Both the position numbers and the translations under genes were made by a program. This document shows positions 17,405 to 28,433 of a stretch of DNA of 64,000 nt, piece by piece. The notes below the pieces were generated by a model. The model did no database searches, was not told the origin of the DNA, and worked only from the letters and a program-made list of their open reading frames with translations. Source of the stretch: Amycolatopsis orientalis DSM 43388 (GTDB lineage: Bacteria > Actinomycetota > Actinomycetes > Mycobacteriales > Pseudonocardiaceae); NCBI RefSeq assembly GCF_000411975.1, contig NZ_ASXG01000015.1:190612-254611 (forward strand). Direction: 5' to 3'. Positions within the stretch are counted from its first letter, which is position 1. Every line of letters begins with the position of its first letter.

Positions 17405-18301
17405 GTGGGTATCTCGGCGTGGATCTGGTTCGTCATCGCCGCCGTCGCGCTGGTGGCGGGGCTTGGCCTGCTCTTCGCGGACCGGGCCAGGGAAGGCTCG
17501 CGCAACCGTGAGCGGCAGCGCTGGGCCCAGTTGCGCGGCTGGCAGTTCGTGGAAGAGGACGAACGGCTGCCCCGGCAGTGGTCGGGAGGCGCGATCGGCT
17601 ACTTCGGCGCCGACGCGGCGGTGAACGTCGTCGCGGGCTCCACCTTCACCTCCGACGGCCGCCGCCCGGTGTTCATCTTCGACATCGAGTCCCAGGGCCA
17701 GGTGCCCGCGGTGGTCGTGGCCGTGCGCTGCAACAAGACGCACCGGGTGCCGGTCGAGATGTGGCTGTCGAGCGTGCCGTTCCAGCGCGAGAACATGCCG
17801 GAGATGCTCGGCCCGATCGGCCAGCGCTACGCCTTCGCCGACGACTCGGAGGGGGCGCGCCAGGTCATCACCCAGGACCTGGTGGACGCGGCCGACCAGC
17901 TCGGCGGCGACGTCGGCGTGGCCTGGCTGGAGAACGAGTGGGTGCTGGCGAGCGTCGTGCCGGGCGCCGGGCCGTCGCGCCTCGAGCGGCTGCTGCGCGA
18001 CCTGGGCGAGATCGCGGACATCGTGGACCCGTTCGACGAGGACTACGACTCGAACCGGACCTGGACGCCTTCCGCGGGAACCCCCGCTGGCCCGCCGACG
18101 AGCGCCCCGTCCCCGGCGGACACCACGGCGACCCGGCCGGTCGACACACGCACGGTCGACACGACGGCTCCGTCTCCGGCGGACACCCGGATGACCGAGC
18201 GGCAGCCGTCTCCGCCCGCACCGCGCACTCCGCCGGGCCGGGGTGAGGTTCCCCCGCCTCGACCGGTGGAACAAGATCGACCCGAGGACGCCTCCTCCTG
18301 A
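17405..18301 (+). CDS. Membrane-anchored protein of unknown function
   Basis: A 298-residue protein starting at the GTG at 17405 with one N-terminal membrane helix (ISAWIWFVIAAVALVAGLGLLFA), a short basic stretch, a globular domain (about 40-210, with WAQLRGWQFVEEDERLPRQW and a beta-rich core) and a Pro/Thr/Ala-rich tail of about 85 residues. The RNRERQR stretch right after the helix suggests the globular domain faces the cytoplasm. I recognise it only as a widespread actinobacterial hypothetical. It is divergent from the GH105 gene and followed by a good terminator, so it is probably transcribed alone. Confidence 0.75.
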   Translation: MGISAWIWFVIAAVALVAGLGLLFADRAREGSRNRERQRWAQLRGWQFVEEDERLPRQWSGGAIGYFGADAAVNVVAGSTFTSDGRRPVFIFDIESQGQVPAVVVAVRCNKTHRVPVEMWLSSVPFQRENMPEMLGPIGQRYAFADDSEGARQVITQDLVDAADQLGGDVGVAWLENEWVLASVVPGAGPSRLERLLRDLGEIADIVDPFDEDYDSNRTWTPSAGTPAGPPTSAPSPADTTATRPVDTRTVDTTAPSPADTRMTERQPSPPAPRTPPGRGEVPPPRPVEQDRPEDASS

Positions 18302-18307
18302 GACCCG

Positions 18308-18352
18308 GAAACCGCCCGGTCGCGCTTCAGCGGCCGGGCGGTTTCGTTTTTT
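18308..18352 (+). terminator. Rho-independent terminator after the membrane-anchored protein gene
   Basis: Arms GAAACCGCCCGG (18308-18319) and CCGGGCGGTTTC (ending 18345) are perfectly complementary around a 14-base loop and are followed by GTTTTTTG. It begins 6 bases after the stop codon. Confidence 0.92.
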
Positions 18353-18432
18353 GCGACTTGGAAGGTCCGTACGGGCGACGACGCGACTGACTTCCGGGAA
18401 CCGGCCGGTGCCCGCGAACGACCTCCAAACAC

Positions 18433-18475
18433 AGTGAAGGCCTCCCCGCGGTAACTCCGCGAGCAGGCCTTCACT
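18433..18475 (-). terminator. Hairpin downstream of clpB
   Basis: Arms AGTGAAGGCCT (18433-18443) and AGGCCTTCACT (18465-18475) are exact complements with a GC-rich inner part. It lies 7 bases past the clpB stop on the minus strand. Confidence 0.8.
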
Positions 18476-18482
18476 CACCACG

Positions 18483-21077
<2,595 letters not shown>

Positions 21078-21154
21078 CCCTCACCTCATGCGTTCGTGGA
21101 AATACCTGGTGACAGGCCCGACCAAGGCCCATCGACAGGTATAACGTCAGCAAA

Positions 21155-21175
21155 GTTGAGTCTGTTCCGCTCAAC
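21155..21175. promoter_or_regulatory. HAIR element (HspR operator) upstream of clpB
   Basis: The sequence reads GTTGAG at 21155-21160, nine bases, then CTCAAC at 21170-21175, an exact 6+6 inverted repeat. It matches the known HspR-associated inverted repeat (CTTGAGT-N7-ACTCAAG) in spacing and in most positions. It lies 78-98 bases before the clpB start and overlaps the last codon and stop of the MFS gene upstream. The hspR gene is in this window. Confidence 0.85.
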
Positions 21176-22358
21176 TCTGAATTGGTGCCACCGCGGCCGC
21201 GGGCAGCCTCGGTGCCAGCCTGCCGAGCCCGAGCGCGGCGAGGCAAGCGCAACCCCCGACCAGCACCCAGGGTAACCAAGCCGCCACGGAAAACAACGAC
21301 ACGACCGCCGGAGCGAGCACCTGAGCCACAGTGAACGCGTATTGGAACGCGGCGAGGTAACGGCCCTTCGCTTCGGGTGGCGCGGCGGCCTCGGCGAGGG
21401 CGCCGGAGCGCGGGCCGAACACCAGGTCACCGGCAGCGAACACGAGCGTGGCGGCCAGCAGATACGGCACCTGCCAGCTGCGCGGCACCAGCAGCACGCC
21501 GACGCTCGTCAGGCACCACGCGGCGAACAACGCCGACCCGGCCCGCATCGCGCTGATCCGGGTGAGGCCCCGGGTGAGCCGCAACGCGATCGTCCCGCCG
21601 GCGCTGGTCATGACGGTCAGCAGGAACAGGATCGCGCCGGGCAGCCAGGTCGGCGCGTGCAGCCGGTCGAGCACGAACACCGGGGTGCCGATGAGGAAGA
21701 AGTCGAGCGACAACCCGAACAGGCCGCTCAGCAGGATCAAGGTCAGGTACGGACGGTTGCGCAACACTCCGCTCCGCACGCGCGGCAGGGGCGCGAACCG
21801 GCGGCCGGGCGGGAGGAACAGCGCGACGAGACCCGCCGCCACGAGGAAGGTCAGCACATCCACGACGAGCGCGACGGAGTAACCGCTGTCGCCGAACCAG
21901 GTGAGCAGTGCCGAAGACATCAGTCCGCCGAGCCCGAATCCGCCCGCGCGCACCATGCCGACTTCGGCGAACGGCCGGTCCTTCGGCACGTCTCCAGCGA
22001 CTTCGGAGACGAGCGCGAAGAGGCAGCTGTAGAACAATTGTTGGCCGGCGCCAAGAAGAATGGCCGCCACCACCACGCCGCCGAGGCCGTGCGCGAACAA
22101 GTACGCGCTAATTCCGGCAGCCTGCAACAGTTGCGCCGCAAGAACTCCTGCTCTTGGCCCAGCGCGATCCACCAATCGCCCGGCCAGCGGCGGCATGAGC
22201 AGCCCTGCCGTGGTGCCCAGGGTGACCGCGGTGCCCGCTTCGACGAGCGGGACCCCGATCACCCGCGTCACATAAAGCAGTGCGAGCGGAAGGAAAAGTC
22301 CGGAACCGAAGTTGTCGATCCCCATTGCCAGCAACATCGCGACCCTGCTTCGCGTCAC
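21171..22358 (-). CDS. MFS transporter
   Basis: A 395-residue major facilitator protein with about 12 membrane helices. Family features are GTAVTLGTTAGLLMPPLAGRLVDRAGPR at the loop 2-3 position and the relaxed repeat of it in the second half. It resembles small-molecule efflux proteins of the DHA1 group; the substrate is unknown. I set the start at the GTG at 22358 (V-TRSRVAMLLAMG), with GGAGG about 13 bases upstream, which is longer than ideal, so the start is uncertain. Its stop codon lies inside the HAIR element of clpB downstream. Confidence 0.85.
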   Translation of the reverse strand: MTRSRVAMLLAMGIDNFGSGLFLPLALLYVTRVIGVPLVEAGTAVTLGTTAGLLMPPLAGRLVDRAGPRAGVLAAQLLQAAGISAYLFAHGLGGVVVAAILLGAGQQLFYSCLFALVSEVAGDVPKDRPFAEVGMVRAGGFGLGGLMSSALLTWFGDSGYSVALVVDVLTFLVAAGLVALFLPPGRRFAPLPRVRSGVLRNRPYLTLILLSGLFGLSLDFFLIGTPVFVLDRLHAPTWLPGAILFLLTVMTSAGGTIALRLTRGLTRISAMRAGSALFAAWCLTSVGVLLVPRSWQVPYLLAATLVFAAGDLVFGPRSGALAEAAAPPEAKGRYLAAFQYAFTVAQVLAPAVVSLFSVAAWLPWVLVGGCACLAALGLGRLAPRLPAAAVAPIQS

Positions 22359-22444
22359 GTATTCGACGCTACCTCCGGGGGAGGGGGACGAGGCAGGGCC
22401 GGGAGGGCGCATCGCCGGGCGGCAAATGCCACTCGCAGTAGAAA

Positions 22445-22492
22445 GCTCGTGAGTGTCTGTCGCGGTTAGCCCCGAAACAAACACTCACGAGC
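22445..22492 (-). terminator. Hairpin between the two MFS genes
   Basis: Arms GCTCGTGAGTGT (22445-22456) and ACACTCACGAGC (22481-22492) are exact complements around a 24-base loop. It starts 5 bases past the stop of the larger MFS gene on the minus strand. The CTCGTGAGTG arm is the same as in the hairpin at 3543-3588. Confidence 0.82.
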
Positions 22493-22496
22493 CACT

Positions 22497-24638
22497 TCAT
22501 TCGACGCTCAGTGTTCCTTGGTGTCCAACGAACTCTCGCTCGACGGCTTCGCTGAGTTCGACATCATGCTGTGCCGCCGCGCCGTCTCCGACCGTCATGG
22601 GTTCGGCGTGCGGCGTGAATCCGTGCGCGGACACCGTGAGCGTGTAGGCGCCCGGTTCGATTCCCGTGAATCGGTACGCGCCGTCGCCGCCCGCGATGTG
22701 CGTTGCGGTGACAGTGCCCAGTCGGTCGGTGAGAGTGAGTACCGCGCCGGCGACGGCGGCGTGCCGACCGGCCACGCGTACGCGACCCGAGATGGTGCCC
22801 TGGCTGTCCAAGAGCAAGTCGTGCCAACGCGCGTTGCCGTTGAGGTACACGGTCGACACCGCGGGCCGCGTCGAGCCAGCCGTCGCGAGAAGCACGTGCT
22901 CGCCCACGGTGTTCGCCGACAGCTCGTACGCACCGGTACGTCCGGTACGGCCGACGTCGACCTGCCGTCCTGTCATATCGGTGAGCGTGAGCACGACACC
23001 GGACACTGGCCGACCGGCCGCGTCGAGAACCCGGCCGCGCAGCACGCTGGTCATCTCGACCGGCGCTTCGACCACCGAGATGGCCTCGGCCGAAACCGCG
23101 GACGGTGCCGGCGCATCCGCGTCGAGGGTCCGGCGCAGCGGCACCTCCTTCATGAACAGCACCGCGAGGAAGGTGACCACGGCGATGCAGCCCGCGACGA
23201 AGAAGACCGTGCCGGTCGCGTCACCGAAGGCCGCGCGCACCACCGGCTGCAGCGTCGGCGGCAGCGAGGAGATGGCGAACGTGCCGCCACCGCCGGAAAC
23301 CGCGCCGCTCGAGTGAATGCCCATCTGCGACAGCGAGTTCGCGATGTTCGTGGCCACCCGGGCGGCGAGCACCGCGCCGAGCGCGGACACGCCCGCCGCG
23401 CCGCCGAGCGACCGGAAGAACGTGACGACCGAGGACGACGAACCGATGTCCTTCATCGCGACCGTGTTCTGCACGACCAGAACCAGGTTCTGCATCAGGA
23501 AGCCCAGTCCGAGGCCGACCAGCGCGAGATAGCCGCCCATCAGCGTCAGGTTCGTCGCGTGGTCCACCGTCGAGAGCAGGAACAGCCCGGCCAGCAGCGA
23601 AATCCCGCCGGCGATCATGAACGGCTTGGTGCGTCCGGTGCGGGAAATGACCTGCCCGGCTCCGGTGGAGGCGACCGCGAGGCCCAGCACCATCGGCAAC
23701 GTCATCAGACCGGCGTGCGTCGGCGAGAAACCGCGCGCGATTTGGTAGTACTGCCCGAGGAACACCGAACCGCCGAACATCGCGGTGCCGACCGCGAGCG
23801 AGGCGAGCACCGACAGCGTGAAGGTGCGGTTGCGGAAGAGCCGCAGCGGAACCACCGGCTCGGCGACCCGGGATTCGACGAACACCGCCAGCGCCAGCGC
23901 GACAATCGCCCCGCCGACGTACGCGACGCTCGACCAGGAAGCCCACGCGAAGCTGCCGCCCGCCAGCGAAACCCAGATCAGCAGCAGCGCGACGCCGCCG
24001 ACCAGCAGGGTCGCGCCCAGCCAGTCGATCCGCACCTTGCGCTTGAGCACCGGCAGCTTCAGCGTCCGGCCGAGCACGATGAACGCGACGACGGCCAGCG
24101 GCACGCACACCCAGAAACACCAGCGCCAGCCGAGCGGCGAGTCCACGATCAGCCCGCCGATCAACGGGCCGGAGACGGTCGCGACGGCGAACACCGCGCC
24201 GGTGTAACCGGTGTAGCGGCCCCGGTCGCGCGGCGCGATCATCGCCGCGATGACGACCTGGATCAGCGCCTGCAGCCCGCCGAGCCCGATGCCCTGCACC
24301 GCGCGGTAGGCGATGAGCTCGGGCATCGACTGCGCGATCCCGCCCAGTGCCGAACCGGCGGTGAAGACGACGATCGCGATTTGGTACAGCAGTTTCTTGC
24401 TGAACAAGTCGGAGAGTTTGCCCCAGATCGGGGTGGTCGCGGTCGACGTCAGCAGCGTCGCGGTGACGACCCAGGTGTACTCGCTCTGCGAACCGTGCAG
24501 GTCGGCGAGGATCGTCGGCAGCGCGTTGGACACGATGGTCGACGACAGCAACGCGACGAGCAGGGCCAGCAGCAGGCCGGTGAAGGCCTTGAGGATTTCC
24601 CGGTGCGTCATCGGCTGCCCGGATGCGGTTTCTTCCAC
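22497..24638 (-). CDS. DHA2-type MFS transporter fused to two carboxypeptidase-regulatory-like domains
   Basis: Residues 1 to about 510 form a 14-helix drug:H+ antiporter of the EmrB/QacA group, with GKLSDLFSKK (motif A) and GAVFAVATVSGPLIGG (motif C, marking antiporters). Residues from about 530 to 690 hold two tandem beta-sandwich domains of the carboxypeptidase-regulatory type: RGRVLDAAGRPVSGVVLTLTD...AYELSA and SGRVRVAGRHAAVAGAVLTLTD...AYRFTGIEPGAYTLTV. With 14 helices both ends should be cytoplasmic, an odd place for such domains. A MarR regulator gene lies 11 bases upstream on the same strand, so expression is probably drug-responsive. Substrate unknown. Confidence 0.9.
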   Translation of the reverse strand: MEETASGQPMTHREILKAFTGLLLALLVALLSSTIVSNALPTILADLHGSQSEYTWVVTATLLTSTATTPIWGKLSDLFSKKLLYQIAIVVFTAGSALGGIAQSMPELIAYRAVQGIGLGGLQALIQVVIAAMIAPRDRGRYTGYTGAVFAVATVSGPLIGGLIVDSPLGWRWCFWVCVPLAVVAFIVLGRTLKLPVLKRKVRIDWLGATLLVGGVALLLIWVSLAGGSFAWASWSSVAYVGGAIVALALAVFVESRVAEPVVPLRLFRNRTFTLSVLASLAVGTAMFGGSVFLGQYYQIARGFSPTHAGLMTLPMVLGLAVASTGAGQVISRTGRTKPFMIAGGISLLAGLFLLSTVDHATNLTLMGGYLALVGLGLGFLMQNLVLVVQNTVAMKDIGSSSSVVTFFRSLGGAAGVSALGAVLAARVATNIANSLSQMGIHSSGAVSGGGGTFAISSLPPTLQPVVRAAFGDATGTVFFVAGCIAVVTFLAVLFMKEVPLRRTLDADAPAPSAVSAEAISVVEAPVEMTSVLRGRVLDAAGRPVSGVVLTLTDMTGRQVDVGRTGRTGAYELSANTVGEHVLLATAGSTRPAVSTVYLNGNARWHDLLLDSQGTISGRVRVAGRHAAVAGAVLTLTDRLGTVTATHIAGGDGAYRFTGIEPGAYTLTVSAHGFTPHAEPMTVGDGAAAQHDVELSEAVEREFVGHQGTLSVE

Positions 24639-24649
24639 TTTTCGCTACT

Positions 24650-25135
24650 TCACTTTCCCGCGTGCGGCGCGCCGGCGCAGTACCCGGAGGGGCCGAGCGT
24701 CGCGCGCAGACCTTCGTTCAATTCGGCGAGCTGCGACGTGAGGCCGGCGATCCGGTCCTCGTCCCAGCCGCCCAGTGCCGTCTCGAAGAATTCGAGGTAC
24801 TGCTTGCGCCACTGTTCGAGCCGGGCGAGACCGGCCTCGGACACGCTGATCAGCGACGCGCGGCCGTCCTCGGGGGCGGGGCGGCGCTCGATCAGCCCGG
24901 CGGCCTGCAACTGGGCGATCTGCCTGCTGATCACCGACAGGTCGACGAGCCTGCGCTTGGCGACCTCGGACGGGCGCGCCTCGCCGTGCTTGGCCAGGTC
25001 GGACAGCAGCATCGCCGAGGCCGGGTGCAGCCCGGGCTCGTTCTGCCACGCCTGCATGATCCACAGGTGCTGGAGCTGGGCGGACGCCTTCAGCTCCCGC
25101 AGCAGTTCGAGCCGCACGTCGTCAGCTGGGCTCAT
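24650..25135 (-). CDS. MarR-family transcriptional regulator
   Basis: A 161-residue winged-helix protein of the MarR family. The recognition region is EVAKRRLVDLSVISRQIAQLQAAGLIERRPAPEDGRASLISVSEAGLARL, with the DGR wing typical of the family. It lies directly upstream of the DHA2-MFS fusion gene in the same operon, and a perfect palindrome at 25164-25178 precedes the start, so it probably represses itself and the transporter until a ligand binds. The ligand is unknown. Confidence 0.9.
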   Translation of the reverse strand: MSPADDVRLELLRELKASAQLQHLWIMQAWQNEPGLHPASAMLLSDLAKHGEARPSEVAKRRLVDLSVISRQIAQLQAAGLIERRPAPEDGRASLISVSEAGLARLEQWRKQYLEFFETALGGWDEDRIAGLTSQLAELNEGLRATLGPSGYCAGAPHAGK

Positions 25136-25163
25136 CGTTCCTCCCGGGCCTCATGCCCACTTG

Positions 25164-25178
25164 CTTGTACTCTACAAG
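25164..25178. promoter_or_regulatory. Putative MarR operator
   Basis: CTTGTA-CTC-TACAAG is a perfect 6+3+6 palindrome, 29-43 bases before the marR start. Its size and place fit a MarR dimer site that would block the marR-MFS promoter. Binding is inferred. Confidence 0.7.
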
Positions 25179-25458
25179 TTTAGATTCAAAGGTTGCGTAG
25201 GACAACTATCTATTCGGTGAGCTGCCCCACGTCCCGACTGGCCGGTAACCCGACCGGAGCAACGATGCGGGCATTCCGCCTCAGTACGGCTACTCTGCGG
25301 ACCAGACGCCCCGCGATGCCGACGCGGCGAGCACGTCGTGGACAACGAGGAGCAGGAGTGGCGAATTCCCCCGCGCGGCGCGAGCCGCACCCGACCACCT
25401 CGGCCGCCCTGCTCTCGTGACCTTTCCCTCCCAGCCCCCCGGCCTCCGGTCCCGACCC
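25179..25458. other. Divergent intergenic region, marR to flavohemoprotein
   Basis: About 280 bases between the MarR operator and the chosen flavohemoprotein start. Short frames here show no family. A purine-rich GAGGAGCAGGAG at about 25349-25360 could be an unused Shine-Dalgarno-like stretch. Promoters for both directions should lie here, but I see no convincing -35/-10 pair. Confidence 0.5.
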
Positions 25459-26655
25459 ATGAACGACGACAGCCCGATGACAGCCGATTCGATCAGCCCG
25501 CTCCCGCGGAGCTCAGCCGCGCCCCGGCAGGCGCCCGCTGCCGTCGTCGCGATGGTGCAGCTCATCCGCGACACCTGGGCCAAATCGGAGCCGTACGCCC
25601 CGGAGATCTCCCAGTTCTTCTACGGGATGCTCTTCACCCTCGCGCCCGCCACGCGCGATTTCTTCCCGATCAACATGGAAGTGCAGGGCGGCCGGATCAT
25701 CCGCGCGCTGGCCCGCGTCGTGCAGATGGTGGACCGGCCGGACGACCTGCTGCCGTTCCTGCGCCAGCTCGGCCGCGACCACCGCAAGTTCGGCGTCGCC
25801 CCCAAGCACTACGAGGCCGTCGGCACCGCGCTGCTGGCCGCGCTGAAAAACCACCTCGGCCCGGACTGGACGCCGGAGGTCGAGCGCGCGTGGGCGGAGG
25901 CGTTCACCATCGTCGCGCGCGTGATGCAGGAGGCCGCGGCGGCGGACGAGAACCCGGCGTCCTGGTCGGCCACCGTGATCGAGCACCGGCGGCTCACCTG
26001 GGATCTCGCGCTGGTGCGGGTGATCCCGGACCAGCCGGTGCCGTATTCGCCGGGCCAGTACGTGAGCGTCGAGGTGCCGCAGCGGCCGCGGCTGTGGCGG
26101 TACCTGTCGCCGGCGAACGCGCCGCGCGAGGACGGCGGCATCGAGTTCCACGTGCGCGCGGTCGACGGCGGCTGGGTGTCCCGCGCGATCGTGAGCCACA
26201 CGCAGGCGGGCGACGTCTGGCGGCTCGGCCCGCCGCTGGGCCGGATGACGGTCAACCGCGAGCAGTCGCGCGGGGTGCTGATGGTCGCGGGCGGCACCGG
26301 GGTCGCGCCGCTGCGGGCGATCCTCGACCACCTCGCGCTGTGGGGCGAGAACCCGAAGACCCGGCTGTTCTACGGCGGACCGACCCGCGAAGACCTCTAC
26401 GACCTGGAAGAACTGCGCGCGCTCGCGGCGACCAACCCGTGGCTGACCATCACCCCGGTCGTCGAACGCGGCGACCATCTGCCCGGGTGCGAACACGGCA
26501 CGCTCGCCGAGGCGGTCACGCGGTACGGCGCGTGGCCGGACCACGACATCCTGGTGTCCGGGTCTCCGGCGATGATCCGCGCGACGGTGTCGCGGATGCT
26601 GGTCGCGGGCAGCGCGCTGGACCAGATCCAATACGACCCGTTCACCGCGGACTGA
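25459..26655 (+). CDS. Flavohemoprotein-like: globin fused to FAD/NAD reductase
   Basis: A 398-residue protein with an N-terminal globin domain (about 25-155) and a ferredoxin-NADP reductase-like module (about 165-398). The proximal heme histidine is in KHYEAVG (about His117). The FAD site is RYLSPANAP and the NAD(P) site GGTGVAPLRAI, with the closing VSGSPAMIRATV. Flavohemoproteins turn nitric oxide into nitrate using NAD(P)H and O2; actinobacteria have several subtypes, and some may instead handle other oxidants. The start may be the ATG at 25459 or a GTG at 25417. It is followed after 35 bases by a dienelactone hydrolase gene. Confidence 0.88.
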   Translation: MNDDSPMTADSISPLPRSSAAPRQAPAAVVAMVQLIRDTWAKSEPYAPEISQFFYGMLFTLAPATRDFFPINMEVQGGRIIRALARVVQMVDRPDDLLPFLRQLGRDHRKFGVAPKHYEAVGTALLAALKNHLGPDWTPEVERAWAEAFTIVARVMQEAAAADENPASWSATVIEHRRLTWDLALVRVIPDQPVPYSPGQYVSVEVPQRPRLWRYLSPANAPREDGGIEFHVRAVDGGWVSRAIVSHTQAGDVWRLGPPLGRMTVNREQSRGVLMVAGGTGVAPLRAILDHLALWGENPKTRLFYGGPTREDLYDLEELRALAATNPWLTITPVVERGDHLPGCEHGTLAEAVTRYGAWPDHDILVSGSPAMIRATVSRMLVAGSALDQIQYDPFTAD

Positions 26656-26690
26656 GCGCGATCCGGCGCACGTGGCTATCGTCGGCTGCC

Positions 26691-27383
26691 ATGGACATCC
26701 GGATTCCGGCAGCGGACGGCGAAATCGGCGGTTATCTGGCAGTGCCTAGCGGCACCGGGCCGTTCCCCGCGGTGGTCCTGATCCACGACGTGCTCGGGCT
26801 GAACCAGGACGCGCGCGAGATCACCGACCGGTACGCCGCCGCGGGCTATCTCGCGCTGAGCCCCGATCTGTACTCCCGCGGCGGCCTGATCCGGTGTGTG
26901 AAGCGGACCTTCCAGGACCTGTTCACCCGCGAGGGCAGGGCGTTCGCGGACATCGAGGCCGCGCGGACGCTCGTCGCCGGACGCGACGACGCGACCGGCA
27001 AGGTCGGGGTCGTCGGCTTCTGCATGGGCGGCGGGTTCGCGCTGGTGGCCGCCTCGCGGGACTTCGACGCTTCCGCGCCGTACTACGGGCAGCTGCCGAG
27101 GGATCTGTCCGTTTTGGACGGTGCCTGCCCGATCGTCGGCAGCTTCGGCGGCAAGGACCTCTCGCTGCGCGGCGCGGCCGCCAAGCTCGAAGCCGCGCTC
27201 ACCGAACGCGGAATCCCGCACGACGTCAAGGAATACCCGGACGCGGGGCACGGCTTCGCGAACCACTACCGGCCCGCGCCGCTGGCCGCGCTCGCCAAGG
27301 TCGCCGGGATGGGCTATCACGAACCGTCCGATTCGGACGCTTGGCGACGCGTCACCGCGTTCTTCGAAGAGCACCTGAAGTAG
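26691..27383 (+). CDS. Dienelactone hydrolase family protein
   Basis: A 230-residue alpha/beta hydrolase of the dienelactone hydrolase family. The nucleophile is cysteine (GFCMGGG, Cys111), as in true dienelactone hydrolases, and the other triad members lie in FGGKD and DAGHGFAN. The oxyanion region is VLIHDVLGLN. It starts at the ATG at 26691, shortly after the flavohemoprotein gene on the same strand, so the two may be cotranscribed. The substrate could be a lactone from aromatic breakdown, but no ring-cleavage gene is nearby. Confidence 0.9.
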   Translation: MDIRIPAADGEIGGYLAVPSGTGPFPAVVLIHDVLGLNQDAREITDRYAAAGYLALSPDLYSRGGLIRCVKRTFQDLFTREGRAFADIEAARTLVAGRDDATGKVGVVGFCMGGGFALVAASRDFDASAPYYGQLPRDLSVLDGACPIVGSFGGKDLSLRGAAAKLEAALTERGIPHDVKEYPDAGHGFANHYRPAPLAALAKVAGMGYHEPSDSDAWRRVTAFFEEHLK

Positions 27384-27400
27384 CGCTCAAGCAGCCGGAA

Positions 27401-28333
27401 CTACCGCCAGACCGCCTCGGCGCGTTCGCTGGCTTCCGCCGTGAAGTAGTCGCCCGTCTCGAGGTCCTCCAGCAGTGCCGGGTGGCGCGGTGTCCAGCCG
27501 AGCAGCTCCTGGGTGTGCGTGCTGGAGGCGGGCACGTCAAGCGAGAAGAACCTTGCCAGGAATGGGTTTCCGAGATGCTCGGCGGCTTCTTCGAGCGTCA
27601 GGGACGCCGTGGGGATGTCCAGCAGTTGCGCGATCTTCTCCGCGACACTCTTGATCTCCACGATTTCCCCGACCCCGTGCAGCATGCTTCCCGCCGGCGC
27701 TTTCTCCAGCGCCAGGCGGAAAAGCACCGCCGCGTCTTCGCGATGGACGGCGGGCCAACGGTTCGTACCGTCGCCGAGATAGGCCGAGACTCCCGCCCGG
27801 CGCGCGCCCGCGATGAGTGCCGGAATGAAGCCGTGATCGCGCGGTCCGTGCACGGTCGGCGCGAGCCGCACGACGCTGGCACGGACACCCCGGTCGGCGA
27901 ATCCGAGGCAGGTTTGCTCGCCGGGAATCCGGAAGTACGCGACTGAGTTCGGATCGGCCGGGTCGAGTTCCGTGCTGACCTGGTCGGCCTTCAGCACCAG
28001 CGTGCCGGACGTGCTGACGAACGGCTTGCCGGTGCCGACCAGTGCCTGGCCCAGCGCGTCGATCGCCTCGCAGTCGCGGCGGATGAGGTCGTCCGGGTCG
28101 GCGTAGCTGCCGCCTTGGGCCATGTGCAGCACGCCGTCGGCGGCTTCGGCGCCGCGGCGGAGGCTGTCGAGGTCGTCGAGCGAACCGCGGTGCGGCGTCG
28201 CGCCCAGCGACTCCAGCCGCGCGGCAGCAGCGTCCGAGCGAGCCAAACCGGTGACCGAATGCCCGGCCCGGATCAGCTCGGCGACGACGGCCGGGCCGGT
28301 CTGCCCGGATCCCCCAGTGACGAACACATGCAT
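27401..28333 (-). CDS. NAD-dependent epimerase/dehydratase-like (extended SDR)
   Basis: A 310-residue extended SDR with the cofactor motif VTGGSGQTGPAV at the N-terminus, the strand LARSDAAAARL, DGVLHMAQGG, and a putative catalytic region FVSTSGTLV. The canonical YxxxK is not obvious (AYFRIPGEQ is the nearest place), so it may be an atypical NmrA-like member. The ATG at 28333 has GGAG at 6 bases; a longer reading from 28405 would swallow the operators. It is divergent from a TetR gene that probably represses it. Confidence 0.85.
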   Translation of the reverse strand: MHVFVTGGSGQTGPAVVAELIRAGHSVTGLARSDAAAARLESLGATPHRGSLDDLDSLRRGAEAADGVLHMAQGGSYADPDDLIRRDCEAIDALGQALVGTGKPFVSTSGTLVLKADQVSTELDPADPNSVAYFRIPGEQTCLGFADRGVRASVVRLAPTVHGPRDHGFIPALIAGARRAGVSAYLGDGTNRWPAVHREDAAVLFRLALEKAPAGSMLHGVGEIVEIKSVAEKIAQLLDIPTASLTLEEAAEHLGNPFLARFFSLDVPASSTHTQELLGWTPRHPALLEDLETGDYFTAEASERAEAVWR

Positions 28334-28348
28334 GAAAGGCTCCTTAGT

Positions 28349-28407
28349 GTCAGTCACTGACTCTACGCGTAGCGACAGTGACTGACGCAATGTGGTGTCA
28401 GTCACTG
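28349..28407. promoter_or_regulatory. Three-copy operator between the epimerase and TetR genes
   Basis: The 11-mer GTCAGTCACTG occurs at 28349-28359 and 28397-28407, and its exact complement CAGTGACTGAC at 28376-28386. Between the first two copies is a perfect palindrome CTACGCGTAG (28363-28372). The array fills the 100-base divergent region, the usual place for a TetR operator controlling both genes. Binding is inferred. Confidence 0.8.
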
Positions 28408-28433
28408 CCGCAAACCGCGGGTAGGCTCACCAC

